64,000 bases of DNA, from assembly GCA_025890175.1 (NCBI GenBank), contig JANPYM010000009.1:1799782-1863781 (forward strand), in the 5' to 3' direction. The first letter of the stretch is position 1; each line of letters begins with the position of its first letter. The position numbers and the translations under genes were made by a program. Of this stretch, positions 24,736-36,866 are shown piece after piece. This DNA comes from Ciborinia camelliae. Lineage: Eukaryota > Ascomycota > Leotiomycetes > Helotiales > Sclerotiniaceae. The notes below the pieces were generated by a model. It did no database searches. It was given only the letters and a program-made list of their open reading frames with translations, and was not told where the DNA came from.

Positions 24736-27700
24736 GTTTTTAATTTATATTTAATTATATTAATAAAAACGTTAATATAAAAAGAAAAACATTAATAATC
24801 TATAAAAAAATCGAAACTTTAATAAAAAAACAAAAAAATTTTAAAAAATTTTAATAAAAACAATTATAAAAAAAATCCAAAAAAATATTTTAACAAAATA
24901 TTAATAATTTAATATTAATAATTTAATAATATTTAATATAAAAAATATTAAATAATTAAGATTTAAAAAGAAATTTTTAAAACAATTTATAAAATTATTT
25001 ATAATTATTAATATTATTTTAAATAAATAATTATATAAATTAAAATTATTTTTTATTTACAAAATATATAATATATTTTATATTCTTTTATTAAAATCAT
25101 AATATAAAAAAAAGATATTATTGATTTACTATTATTTAAAAAAATAAAAAAAAGGCTAAAATATAAAATAAAAAAAATTTTAGTATATTGAAAAAAAGGG
25201 AAAGGAATATAATATTTAATTTAATAAAAAAATTATATTTTATTAAAAGATATATAAGAATTAAGAAAGAATCTTTGAAATTCGAATATAATTCTAAATA
25301 ATTATTTTAATAAAAAAATATTATTAATATAATATTAATAAAAATAAATAAGATATTATAAATAAAAATAATTTTAAATGATTTATATATTATTATAAAA
25401 ATATTATAAATAAAAACAACTTTGAATAATTTATATATTATTATAAAGATATTATAAATCAAAATAATTATAAAAATTTGTATATTATTATAAAGTTTAA
25501 TAATTAAAAATTAAAAATCGCTAATTAATTAATAATAAAATTATATTTATAAAAAAAAAAGTACAAAAAAAAAATTTATCCGTTTTTATTATCAAATTAT
25601 TAAAAGATTTTATATTTTTTTTATTGTTATTTAATAATTTTAAATAAAAAAAGATTATTTTTATTAATAATATTTAAATTATTATTAAAAAAAGATTTTA
25701 AAGATTAATAAAATAAATTATATATATATTGATTTTTTTTAATAATATATTATTAAAATTTATAAAAAATATAAAATTTAAATAGGGAATTATTATTAAT
25801 TAATAATAAAAAATAAATATTTAATAATAAATTTTTATTAAAAAACAAAATAAAATTAAAAGATTAAAATTTTAAAAAAAAAATAATTAATTTTTAATAT
25901 ATATTAAAAACTAATTATTTATTAAATAATAATATTTTTATTTATATTTATATTTATATTATTAAAAAAACTAAAATTAAAAAACAAAAAAGAATTAAAA
26001 ATAATATTTTAAAAAAATTTATAGATTTTATATTTCAAAAAAAAAAAATATATATCGATTATTCGATATTCAAAAAATTATAAAAAACTAAAACAAAACA
26101 AATAATTTAAAAATTAAAAAATTTTAAAAATAGTTAAAAGGGTTTAAAAAATTTAATTTTTAAAAAATTGTTTTTTTATTAANNNNNNNNNNAATCAAAA
26201 TTATTAATTTATTTAAATTGGCAAAAATATTATTTATGTATATATTTAAAAACTTTAATATATTAAAAAATATTATTTTAAATAAAAAACTATAATTTAC
26301 AAATCATTTTTAAAAAAGTTTAATATTTTATTTTTACATTTATTAAAAATTATTAAAAATATTTTATTTTTAAATTAATAAATAGATTAAGTAATAAAAT
26401 CAAAATCTTATATATTATATTATATATTATTTAAATTAAAAATAAAATAATTAAATATTATTATTATTTTTAACAAAATTTATATATAATATTAGTTGAT
26501 ATAGTGCAATAAAAAAAATTTTATTTAAAATAATATATAGTTTTTAATTTATATTTAATTATATTAATAAAAACGTTAATATAAAAAGAAAAACATTAAT
26601 AATCTATAAAAAAATCGAAACTTTAATAAAAAAACAAAAAAATTTTAAAAAATTTTAATAAAAAACAATTATAAAAAAAATCCAAAAAAATATTTTAACA
26701 AAATATTAATAATTTAATATTAATAATTTAATAATATTTAATATAAAAAATATTAAATAATTAAGATTTAAAAAGAAATTTTTAAAACAATTTATAAAAT
26801 TATTTATAATTATTAATATTATTTTAAATAAATAATTATATAAATTAAAATTATTTTTTATTTACAAAATATATAATATATTTTATATTCTTTTATTAAA
26901 ATCATAATATAAAAAAAAAGATATTATTGATTTACTATTATTTAAAAAAATAAAAAAAAGGCTAAAATATAAAATAAAAAAAATTTTAGTATATTGAAAA
27001 AAAGGGAAAGGAATATAATATTTAATTTAATAAAAAAATTATATTTTATTAAAAGATATATAAGAATTAAGAAAGAATCTTTGAAATTCGAATATAATTC
27101 TAAATAATTATTTTAATAAAAAAATATTATTAATATAATATTAATAAAAATAAATAAGATATTATAAATAAAAATAATTTTAAATGATTTATATATTATT
27201 ATAAAAATATTATAAATAAAAACAACTTTGAATAATTTATATATTATTATAAAGATATTATAAATCAAAATAATTATAAAAATTTGTATATTATTATAAA
27301 GTTTAATAATTAAAAATTAAAAATCGCTAATTAATTAATAATAAAATTATATTTATAAAAAAAAAAAAGTACAAAAAAAAAATTTATCCGTTTTTATTAT
27401 CAAATTATTAAAAGATTTTATATTTTTTTTATTGTTATTTAATAATTTTAAATAAAAAAAGATTATTTTTATTAATAATATTTAAATTATTATTAAAAAA
27501 AGATTTTAAAGATTAATAAAATAAATTATATATATATTGATTTTTTTTAATAATATATTATTAAAATTTATAAAAAATATAAAATTTAAATAGGGAATTA
27601 TTATTAATTAATAATAAAAAATAAATATTTAATAATAAATTTTTATTAAAAAACAAAATAAAATTAAAAGATTAAAATTTTAAAAAAAAAATAATTAATT

Positions 27701-27990
27701 TTTAATATATATTAAAAACTAATTATTTATTAAATAATAATATTTTTATTTATATTTATATTTATATTATTAAAAAAACTAAAATTAAAAAACAAAAAAG
27801 AATTAAAAATAATATTTTAAAAAAATTTATAGATTTTATATTTCAAAAAAAAAAAATATATATCGATTATTCGATATTCAAAAAATTATAAAAAACTAAA
27901 ACAAAACAAATAATTTAAAAATTAAAAAATTTTAAAAATAGTTAAAAGGGTTTAAAAAATTTAATTTTTAAAAAATTGTTTTTTTATTAA
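24389..27990. repeat. Contig-end duplication around a second 10-N gap
   Basis: Bases 24389-26182 (1794 bp) recur at 26193-27990 (1798 bp), separated exactly by the 10-N gap at 26183-26192, with only homopolymer-length differences seen. As with the first gap, this indicates overlapping contig ends placed side by side. The right copy again contains the 3' part of the gypsy integrase remnant. Confidence 0.9.
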
Positions 27991-29361
27991 TTTTTATTGA
28001 AAAATAATTTAAAATTTAGTTTTTTAAAAATCTAAACTTTTTTTGAAAAACGAAAAAAAACATTTTAAATAAAAGTATTATTTTTTAAAATAATTTTTTT
28101 TTTATTTTTTATAATAATTTTTTTTTTTTTTTTTTTTATAAAAATAAAAAAAGCAAAAGGAGTAAAAAGAATAATTGAAATAAAAATTTTTGTTTTTTTT
28201 GTTAATGAATTTTTATTATTTAAATTAAAGTTTAATATATTTTTAATTTTTATATTTTTAGTTTTTTTAATTAAAAACGAAAAATATATTTATATATATT
28301 AATTAATAATCAATAAATAAATAAAAACTAATTTATAGAATATTAATAGATATTTAATAAATTTGTTAAAATTATATTTATATTAAAAAAAATAAATATT
28401 ATAATTATAATGATTTTTTTAATATTATAGGGTTTATATATTAAATTAATATATTTTGTTTTATAGATTATAATAAAAACAATTAAAATATATTTTTTTT
28501 AATAAAAAATAAGGCGATTTTATATTTTTTGTTTTTTAATAAAATCTGATTTTATATTATTATATTTTTATTAATAACAAAACAATTAATTAATATTAAA
28601 ATAAAATTATTTAAATAATAAATTATAAAACTTTTTTTTATAAATATATTTATTATATAATAATAAAAAATTATTAAAAAATAAATATTTTTGATTTATA
28701 ATATTATTTTTTTTTTAATATTTTTTTAATTTTATAAAGATTAATTAATTTTATATAATAAAAACAAATAAATTTAATAAAAATTATAAAAATATTTATA
28801 AAACATTAAATAATTATTATAAAAAAAATAAAAAAAAATATAATATTAATAAAAAAATTAATTAAAAAAAAAATATAAAAAAATATAAAAAATAATATTA
28901 ATAAAAATTAAAAATTTGAATTTTAAATTATAAAAACAAAAAAAATATAAATATTTTAAATAATAAAAAATATAAAATTTAATTATCTAATAAAAAAATT
29001 AATAAAACCTTTATTTTTTTATATTAAAAAAAAAATTTTAAATATAAAAATTTTAAAAATAAAATTGTTAAAATAATTTTTAATATTTAATTAATATTTA
29101 TTAAATATTTATAAAATTTTTGATAAATTAAAAAAAATAAAGTAATATAAATATATAATATTAAAATATATTTTATTTAAAATCGATATTTTATTAATGG
29201 TATAGTTTTAAATTAATAAAAATAAATTATTATTTAAAAACTGTTATTTATACAAAAAAATAATTATAAAAATATAAATCGAAAAAATATTTTAATATAT
29301 ATAAATAATTGATTTTAATAAATAAAACTTTTTAAATAAAACATTTTAAAAAAAAAAATTT

Positions 29362-29711
29362 TGTTATAAATTTAAAAACAATAAAAACAAAAAAAATGTT
29401 TGAGTATAAAATTTAAACTTAAAACTAATACACCAGCGATTGCTAATATTTGATATCGATTAATAATAAATCTTTAATATAATATTTAATTAATAAAATA
29501 TTAATATATATAAAACAAATTTATATAATTAAACAAAAAAGACTTTGAAAATTTACAAAGTTTTATATTAAACAAAATATTGTTATTTAAATAATGATTA
29601 ATAATACATCGCTAATTATTTAAAAAATAATAAAAATTTTATTTAAAAAACAATGAAAAATCTTAAAGCCAATATTGATCTAGTTGATTCCTTACATTTT
29701 CTATCTTAACA
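29362..29711 (+). repeat. Right LTR of the gypsy element
   Basis: 350 bp. It is less mutated than the left copy at its 3' end (TGATTCCTTACATTTTCTAT before TTAACA). It is followed by CATAA, matching the left flank. Confidence 0.85.
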
Positions 29712-30029
29712 CATAAAGTTTTTTGTAATATATTATTGATAAAGCTTTAATAAATAAATATCATATTAATTAAAAATCGATAATATTTTAAATTATAAAG
29801 TTAATATTATTTTTTAAATATGGTTTTAAACTTTTTTTTATTTCAAAATATTAAATAAATATTATAAAACTTAAAAAATATTAAATAAGTTAAAATATTT
29901 ATAAAGAAAAGATTTTGAGTTTAATTAAATTAGAATTTGTATATATATCAATTTTTATTAAATTTTAATTTTAATATTTTCAAATCTATATTTTTATTAA
30001 TATATATATATAAAAAGAAATAAAAAAAC

Positions 30030-30189
30030 TGTTGGATAAATCACGTGCCTACGGCACCCCCGCGCTACGGCGCTAGCATGCGCTAGCGGGCATATATAGT
30101 TGATCTGTAGCATAGTTTTTATAGCTTCGAGCCAAATACACTACATACTATAGTATATTTGTTCTCCATCGCCTATAGCGATTCCAACA
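30030..30189 (+). mobile_element. Solo copia LTR, 160 bp, TSD AAAAC
   Basis: It has intact TGTTGG..CCAACA ends and a perfect AAAAC duplication (30025-30029 and 30190-30194). It is the same family as the nested copia LTRs but about 46 bp shorter, lacking part of their G+C-rich segment, and much less mutated. RIP tends to spare repeats this short, which fits a solo LTR left unmutated. Confidence 0.85.
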
Positions 30190-30643
30190 AAAACTAATTT
30201 ATTTATATAATAATATTATTTATATATTTATTATATCGCATATTTTTATTTATTTTATTAAATTATAAAAAAAATTATATTTTTTTTTTAATTGAATAAT
30301 TGATTATAATTTATATAAATTATTTTTTCAAATTGATTAAATATAATATTATTGTAAGATATATTATTATATATAATCGATATTATAGTTTTAGTAATAT
30401 TAAAATCATTTGTAATATCGAAAAACTTTTATATAAAATATTTATCGATATACAAAAAATCTATAAGTTTAATAATATCAAATATAAATTGCTAAATAAC
30501 TTGAATATTAAATATAATAATATAATAAATAATAATGGTAATATAATTTAATCGATTATTATTTGATTATTTATTAATAATTAAAACAAAACGTTTATTA
30601 ATATTTATATATTTTTGAAATTCGTTTTTTTTTTTTTTTTTTT

Positions 30644-30917
30644 TGTGACGAAGTTACAGGGGTACGGGTCACGTGACTAGCACGTGACCTGCGATCACGT
30701 GCCTGGTAGTGAATGCTCTTCATTCCTATAGTATTAGGTTCTAGGCATAGTACTCGCTTAGTACTATACACTAGGCACTAGCGCCAGTTCAGTACAGCTA
30801 CCTAGGTCTATATAAGGTTCAGCTATCCTGCACCTTCTTCTAGCATTAGAATCTAGATTTTCATCAATACGAATCTTAGTTCCTAAATCATTAGATCCCC
30901 AAGTCGTCCTCGTGATA
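30644..30917 (+). mobile_element. LTR-like segment with promoter features
   Basis: This 274-bp G+C-balanced island starts TGTGACGAAGTTACAGG and ends near CCTCGTGATA (probably TGACA before mutation). It has three CACGTG sites at 30670, 30681 and 30696 and a CTATATAAGG box at 30808-30817, in the order expected of an LTR promoter. I found no 5-bp flanking duplication and no second copy in the window, so it may be the left LTR of a truncated element. The exact right end is uncertain. Confidence 0.5.
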
Positions 30918-31886
30918 TTATTATTTTAAAGTTTTTTTTTAAATCTTTTATAAATTAATATTAAAATATATTTTTCAAAGTAAATGTAATAAATTTTATA
31001 AAATTATTATATTATATTTAATTAATAATATTAAAAGAAAAATTGTTTTTGATAATAAATTGAAAAAAAAGATATCGATATATATAATAATATTAATTTA
31101 TAAATAATTTCAATAAAGTAAAAAATAGTTTTAAATTTTTTTGTATTTCGATTTTAAATATTATTTATACTTTCTTTTTTGTTTTAATATTAAAATATTA
31201 AAATGTATTTTGTAATAATAGATTTTATAATTATTTGTATTATTAAATATTTTAAAGATTTTTTTGAAATAAAAATAATTAAATTAAATGTATTTGATAT
31301 ATATTATTTTTATTTAATTTAAATTATTTAATATTTTTTAAATATATAAAGAATTGGGTTTTTTGAATATAAAAATTTATATAAATATAAAAAGCAATAT
31401 ATTTATTAAATATAGTAAAAATTTTGTATATTAAAAAATATTATTAATAGATTTTTTAAAACGTTTATTATTAATATTGTTTAAAGGGAAAAATATATTT
31501 CAATTAATAAATTTAATAGTTTTATTATTGTATAATAAATACGAATTATTAAATAATTTGAATTTATTAAAATTAATATTGTTAAAAAGAAATATAATAT
31601 TATTAATTGAAAAAAATAAATTTGATTTGATTTATAAGATAATATAATAATTATATAAAGAAAATAAAAATTTTTAATATTATAATTTGATGATTTTGAT
31701 TTTTTTATATAATTAAAAATAATTTTAATTTTAAATAATAATATTAAATAATTATATAATATATATTTGTAGGTTTATTTATATTTGTAAGTTTTATTGG
31801 ATTATTATTTTGTAGAATTCAATAGGGTAGGGTAAACCACTCGAGAAGGTGAAATACTCCGGGTAGGGTATGGGTGCCCATACCTG

Positions 31887-32837
31887 ATTGCTATTAACAA
31901 ACTTTAACTACCTCCAGAGTGCTCATAAGATCTTCAATGAGTGGCCTATCATTGCTCAATAATTTGATCACGAGGTTCATTCTTCTCCATTTCCATGCGG
32001 ATATCCAGGGGTTAGTTTATTATCTCGTCAGGAACTGGGAACTGGGACATACAAATAGTCTTGAATTCTGGAGTGATAAAAAAACCCTTTCTGCTTGCCA
32101 TTGGATAAAATTCAAAATCAAAATAAATTTCATGATCACTTGCTTATATGCGAAATGTTGAGGTCACCGGTGGGTTGTTTGGCGGTAGATGGTGAGAAAT
32201 AAGCAGATGATATAGGCACAACCACATTATCTATATGGGGAGCCTGTGACCGAATGGACAATGCCACAGTTACTGAAGCTAACAATCCTACTTTCATGTT
32301 TGATGGTTATGAATTACTTGCAGTTTGTATGTCACTTTTCACTGAAAGAAGTTGATGTCGTTGATTTGCTGTTCATTGTTTGGTTCTTACTTGTATCTAG
32401 AGACTGGCACAGATATGGCTGGTCCGAAAAAGAGAAAGCTATTCTTGCATGAGACTATGAAGTCTGTTGCACCCAGTTGATACATAGGCTTCCCCCAAAG
32501 TTCTACTACCAATGCAATCCATGCTCCAGGTTTATTAACTTTGCTACTACAGCCTTATTTTGTAACCCCGGGCCACCAAAGAATGTTTCCTGAACCCAAA
32601 TCAAAACATCCCGAGCCTTTATTATGTGCGGAAATTGTAAAGAATTGCAGAATGACCATATGCAGCACGCTTTGGTGTTGAAATTCTGCTCCAGCGAAAA
32701 AAATCCCCATTCTGTTCCAGATAAGTTAGTGAGATAAAATTGAACGACATTGTAAAATGAGAGTTTTAGACATACTGATACTATGCGCTACCTCAAGTTG
32801 ATATCATCAAACTGTGAATGCATATGAAGGTCATATA
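31887..32837. other. Intergenic, right flank of the transposon block
   Basis: Base composition returns to normal immediately after 31886. Short open frames at 31919-32161 and 32246-32452 have no family features and no support. No RNA gene seen. Confidence 0.5.
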
Positions 32838-33872
32838 TCATTTCTTTTTGGAAGACGGTTTCTTGGAACCTCGCAGACGCTTGACCTGCATGTCTTCTGT
32901 CATCATTCGCTCTACACGAGGAGGTACCCAGGTGCGTAATGAGAGTGGAGGTTGATCGTATATCTCATACGGTACCCATTCTGTGGATCCAAAGCGATGG
33001 GTACCTGGTTTCAGAGTCCAAGATACTGGCTCATAGTTGAATCCTCCGGCTTCCATTTCCAAGTCGGACCGAACTTGCCTTTCTACCCAGCCTCTCATAT
33101 TATGAATTAGGACTCTGTAGATATCATAGTCAATGATATCAGCCCTGACTCGTTCGTAGGGTTTCAGAAAATCTTCGTTGAAAGGAATAAAACTGAGGGG
33201 CTTGGTATCGTCGTATCCACGGTGGCGTGTGTAGACTGTAATTGATTCTAACTGAAATGAAACTTCTTCGATTAGCTGAACAAGGTGGTTCCAGTATCCA
33301 CAGAGTGATCGCAAATAGCGGTCGTTACTGTTATGGTTGCAGCAGTATCTATGATCGAACGGTTCTGCAGATAGCGGTGAGATATGATACACATCCAATG
33401 CGGCATCATTGATCCCGACATGCTTGATACCAAGATTACGAATGTTCTTTTGGAACGAACAACACTGGTTGGGAGTAAACGAGGGTAGATTATTTATCAT
33501 ATCTGACCTATAAACTGGACAGATGATATCACTTTCCGGGTTGATGTAGAATCTAGGGACGAGGGAGATCTCGAAACCGAAATCGCTATGTTGTTTGGCG
33601 ACAAAACATCTCTTGTAGTATTTCATGGCCTCAAGTCTAGAAATCCGACAAACGCTGAAGAGAGCAGGTACAGGAGTAGTTGAAGTCCATCTAAACCACT
33701 TTAAGTTCTCAGGCTCATAGCCTCCACCGAGCTTTTTGACATCGATAGCGACAGCTCGAGGGAGGAAAGAAGCGTACTTCCAAATGTCGAGTTGTATTTC
33801 GAGTGGAAATTCTTCAAATCGATTCAATGTTGAAGTAGGAAACCGGCGGTTCCGACCCCTTGCAACCGACAT
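32838..33872 (-). CDS. 2EXR-domain protein, subfamily B
   Basis: A complete single-exon protein of 344 residues. It carries FPLEIQLDIW at about 22-31, an SRLEAMKYY helix near 78-86 and the YINPESDIICP motif at about 109-119. The stretch TPVPALFSVCR..RLEA is close to TPMPALFSVCREARMEA in the copy at 41161-42126, marking these two as nearest relatives. The tail has LRTWVPPRVERMM near 315-327 in place of the PxWLF/Y motif of the other copies, then a Lys/Arg/Ser-rich end that could act in nuclear targeting (inference). The ATG lies before a short basic stretch. The downstream end is about 950 bp from the right edge of the transposon block. Function unknown. Confidence 0.85.
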   Translation of the reverse strand: MSVARGRNRRFPTSTLNRFEEFPLEIQLDIWKYASFLPRAVAIDVKKLGGGYEPENLKWFRWTSTTPVPALFSVCRISRLEAMKYYKRCFVAKQHSDFGFEISLVPRFYINPESDIICPVYRSDMINNLPSFTPNQCCSFQKNIRNLGIKHVGINDAALDVYHISPLSAEPFDHRYCCNHNSNDRYLRSLCGYWNHLVQLIEEVSFQLESITVYTRHRGYDDTKPLSFIPFNEDFLKPYERVRADIIDYDIYRVLIHNMRGWVERQVRSDLEMEAGGFNYEPVSWTLKPGTHRFGSTEWVPYEIYDQPPLSLRTWVPPRVERMMTEDMQVKRLRGSKKPSSKKK

Positions 33873-35987
33873 GTTTCGTAGAGTATGTTGATTGTTTTTC
33901 TTTTCTGAGGAAGTTTCAATTGCAGAGTGTTGAATGAGGAGTAAGTATCAGGGTGAGAGCTGTGTGTAGAGAACCTATTAATGAAATATCAGCTATCAAA
34001 ATTTCTTGCCAACCAAATAAGTGAGATCTTTGATTCGCAGAAATCGCATCCACAAATCTACGTTATGGTCTTCCAGGGTTGCGGAATCAGAGAGAAATAA
34101 AACTTACAACTGTATCAACACAAGCTTGAACTTGATATTCGAGGCACTAGACCTCTAGTGCAAGGTAAAGTATGGGTGTCAAAATGGCTTTGAAGATGGT
34201 ACCAGCCCATGAAAGCCTTGAGAATTATGGTTCAAGGAATGAAAAATAAAAGGAATAAAGCATCAAACATTGTTGGGGTCAATCTAGATTATAAATAATC
34301 AAAATGTTCTTCCACGTGACTCTACCAAAACAAGTTACATCATTGATGGGAAGGCACGACTGCTTAAGATTGCCCGAGGCTACTTGACAAGGCTGCAATT
34401 TACTATCCAAACATCACAAAGATTATGAAATATCCCCCAATCTACAGATGATAATCAAGTAGGGTAGTCCAAAACTTTCTCAATGGATTGTAATTGATAT
34501 CCCCATCACAATCATTCAATATCCTGTAAGAATGAGGTTTTTCCCCTTTTCTCATGTTGTTCTGTAATTTATTTTCAGACTGCTGGACATTCATATATAA
34601 ACTGTTGATATAAATGCTTTATAAATCCACTAGTTAGCTCGATCAGTTCTCATAAGTTCCTAGGTTCCTCATATAGAATCTCTTAACTCCATAGAACTTA
34701 GCTCCTTAGTCACTACAATATAATGATGTCTATACCATAGGTGCAATAACATGCAAGTAGTAGTTTATTGCAGTATTTTGGATGGTTAGACTGAGAAATG
34801 TGAATTTTGTACAAACCTTGGATAGGTAGATAGATACCAGAAGATATCATCTCAAAGATCAAAGTGGACGAAATATAGAGAGGCCAGAGACAACAACTTC
34901 GAGAAGCATTAAAAAGTATCAAATTGCTGGGGCCTTTGACATTGCTCCCTTTCTAAATTTTTGTACGAAATGTCCTGCCACTTACACACTCAAGCCACTC
35001 TTAAGATTTCCTTCAACATGATGATGTATGTATAATTCTGCGCATGAAAAGTTATTCTATGTTTTGATCAATGAGTTGATCAGTTTCTGAGAAAGTGAAG
35101 TAGGTTCCGGAAGTTGAAAATTTAAACCTCTCCCCATTCTAGCCAAAAATCTAAAACAATCGCCTTCATGTATATTTCTGAATAATATCACCGAGCTGAT
35201 TATGCATTATCCATTCCATGGCTTCTTTCGCAGTTGTGGCTATCACGGTAACTGTATGGTACTCGTTGTCGCTAATCCAACCAATTAGCGGCAGTACTTT
35301 TTTACCCCACATTAGTCAATTGCGACGACAGTCTAAAACGTCCTCTGGCATAACTGTAACTGTATGATGTCGACACTCAAGTTAGTGGGGGAATTCAGGA
35401 ACATTATCGGCATCACATGAACAGCGAGTATTTTAATGACAATCTTTGGCGAATTAGACATGCCTAGCTCCTCTTACCACGAACAATTAAGCAAGACTAC
35501 TGGAATATCCAGTCGAGATAAATATTCAACACTTATCTCAATAGTTTAAGACTACCGATAGGGATCCTTATTAGACATAAGATCACAGAAGCAGAAGACC
35601 ATATATGTAGATAGTTCATTGATTTAATCAAGTAAAGAAGACAAGTTTGGTACCAAAGATTCGCAGTACATGGAACCTCATAACGTAAATTGACCAATCA
35701 TACCAGATTTGATGGCCATATGTAAACCTAGCACCGCCTCCGTGTTATTGCTCATACCGTATCCTTGGGGCCTACAGTATCCAACCCGTGAAATCCCGAG
35801 CCCCGAATGAGAACCTCGCCAATCAAAGCGACTAATATCCCCCTCTCATATCACCCATTGATATGTGCCCACTACACCCCATATCATAGCTTGCTGTGCC
35901 CTTTTACCCCCCCCCAAACATAGACCACACCTTCGCAAAATAACAAATTCTCCCCAACTACCCTACAACAAAGTTCCTCAATGTCAA
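33873..35987. other. Intergenic with a decayed inverted repeat
   Basis: No gene seen in 2.1 kb. Around 34638-34706, AGCTCGATCAGTTCT and CCATAGAACTTAGCTC form an imperfect inverted pair; the latter is identical to the right arm of the palindrome at 1045-1082. A run of Cs lies near 35910. Confidence 0.5.
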
Positions 35988-36866
35988 TTATAAATTTGCC
36001 ATCATGAGATAGAGATATGGCCTTTCCCAAGTCTCAGTTTTGCAAAAGTCGTACAGCCATCTTGGGCAAGTTTTAATCCGATTTCGCTGCATTCCTTTCT
36101 TTGAAATAAATGCATCGTATGCCCTTTGCTCTACCCCTTCTGCCTCGAAGTCTTTCATGAGTTCAGTGAATTCGCGAATTTGACTATGCCGGGCCTGATT
36201 TTGGGAAAACGGCAGCTTCGAAGTTGAGTAGTGGAAGGTCGTCAAATCTAACTCAGTCCGCGGATCGATTGGACCTTTCGAACTGTACAACGCGACTTCT
36301 TTGATACTACCCGACATCCAAGCAAGTTGATTACCGGTTTCTCGAGGGAGAGAAAAATCACTCCAGCGATCAAGGGGAATGTGGTTCTCAGTGTCCCATG
36401 AGCCATCGGGTAATGCGATGCGGGTGATTTTTAAATCAGACATCTGCGCTCCAAGGACCCGTCGTTGACGCTTGCTATCTTTTGATAGTGGACAGATAAT
36501 ATCTACCTCGGGATTAATCCAAATCGTTGCATTTGCGCCCGTATCAACCGCTGCAACTGTGGGAAATAGCGCCCTTGTATGGAATGCGAGCTTATACGTC
36601 TTCTGTGCTACCTCTCGAGCTAAGTGGCAGGCTTGCATCACCTTTGGAAACGGGTCGTGAGATTTAAAGCAGAAATATCTGAGATTTCCATGGCCTTGGC
36701 TGTCTGAAGCTGGGAGGGTTCGCTTCTTGGTGTACACCGTGACAAATCTGCCTTCCTCACAAGCAGCTTCCCAGATTATGACTTGAACCTCTTTTGGAAG
36801 TTCGAGAAACTTGTTGAACGACTCTGGGGCGGGTCCAACCCAGTCTTTTGGCATTGAAGATGACAT
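35988..36866 (-). CDS. 2EXR-domain protein, subfamily A (first of a tandem pair)
   Basis: A complete single-exon protein of 292 residues, the same length as its neighbour at 38173-39051. Both keep the same order of motifs: LPKEVQVIIWEAA near 23-35, SQGHGNLRYFCFKS in the middle of the N-terminal half (neighbour SQGHGDLSFYAFKS), YKLAFHTRALFP, the WINPEVDIICP motif, and a C-terminal CPRWLYDF. This makes a tandem duplication likely, though the sequences have since diverged widely. No signal peptide or membrane segment. The start is the first in-frame ATG and sits just ahead of the conserved region. Confidence 0.85.
   Translation of the reverse strand: MSSSMPKDWVGPAPESFNKFLELPKEVQVIIWEAACEEGRFVTVYTKKRTLPASDSQGHGNLRYFCFKSHDPFPKVMQACHLAREVAQKTYKLAFHTRALFPTVAAVDTGANATIWINPEVDIICPLSKDSKRQRRVLGAQMSDLKITRIALPDGSWDTENHIPLDRWSDFSLPRETGNQLAWMSGSIKEVALYSSKGPIDPRTELDLTTFHYSTSKLPFSQNQARHSQIREFTELMKDFEAEGVEQRAYDAFISKKGMQRNRIKTCPRWLYDFCKTETWERPYLYLMMANL

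Larger units (their letters stand above)
11846..29711 (+). mobile_element. Ty3/gypsy retrotransposon, RIP-degraded, with a nested copia element
   Basis: Direct LTRs at 11846-12196 and 29362-29711 start TGTTA and end TAACA (TAATA in the mutated left copy). They are flanked by a perfect 5-bp duplication, CATAA (11841-11845 and 29712-29716). The plus strand still shows mutated reverse transcriptase and integrase segments in the order expected for Ty3/gypsy (RT before IN), so the element runs left to right. Every frame is full of stops, with changes of C to T and G to A. Removing the copia insertion and the two assembly duplications leaves about 7.9 kb, a usual gypsy length. Gag, protease and any chromodomain were not recognised. 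Confidence 0.85.
9709..31886. mobile_element. Degenerate hAT-like element carrying nested insertions
   Basis: The left end reads CAGGGTTGGGCAC, and the right end, read inward on the minus strand, CAGGTATGGGCAC: 11 of 13 positions match. The last 72 bp (31815-31886) align well with the last 72 bp of the 151-bp element at 39770-39920, mostly with C/T and G/A differences. CAG-starting short inverted ends and 8-bp target duplications are typical of hAT elements. Here GATTGCTA flanks both sides, with an extra GTAC between it and the left end, so the duplication is imperfect. Subtracting the nested retrotransposons leaves about 3.6-3.9 kb, a plausible autonomous hAT size. The remainder is heavily A+T-rich, and I could not recognise a transposase by eye. 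An alternative is that the two ends are separate short copies. Confidence 0.6.

Noticed and set aside
30300..30551. 83-codon frame rich in Ile, Asn, Lys and Tyr
   Set aside because: Composition is what any open stretch in nearly pure A+T DNA would give.
9709..31886. Possibility of a Starship-type giant element
   Set aside because: No intact or decayed tyrosine-recombinase captain gene or cargo genes were seen, and the content is explained by nested retrotransposons.
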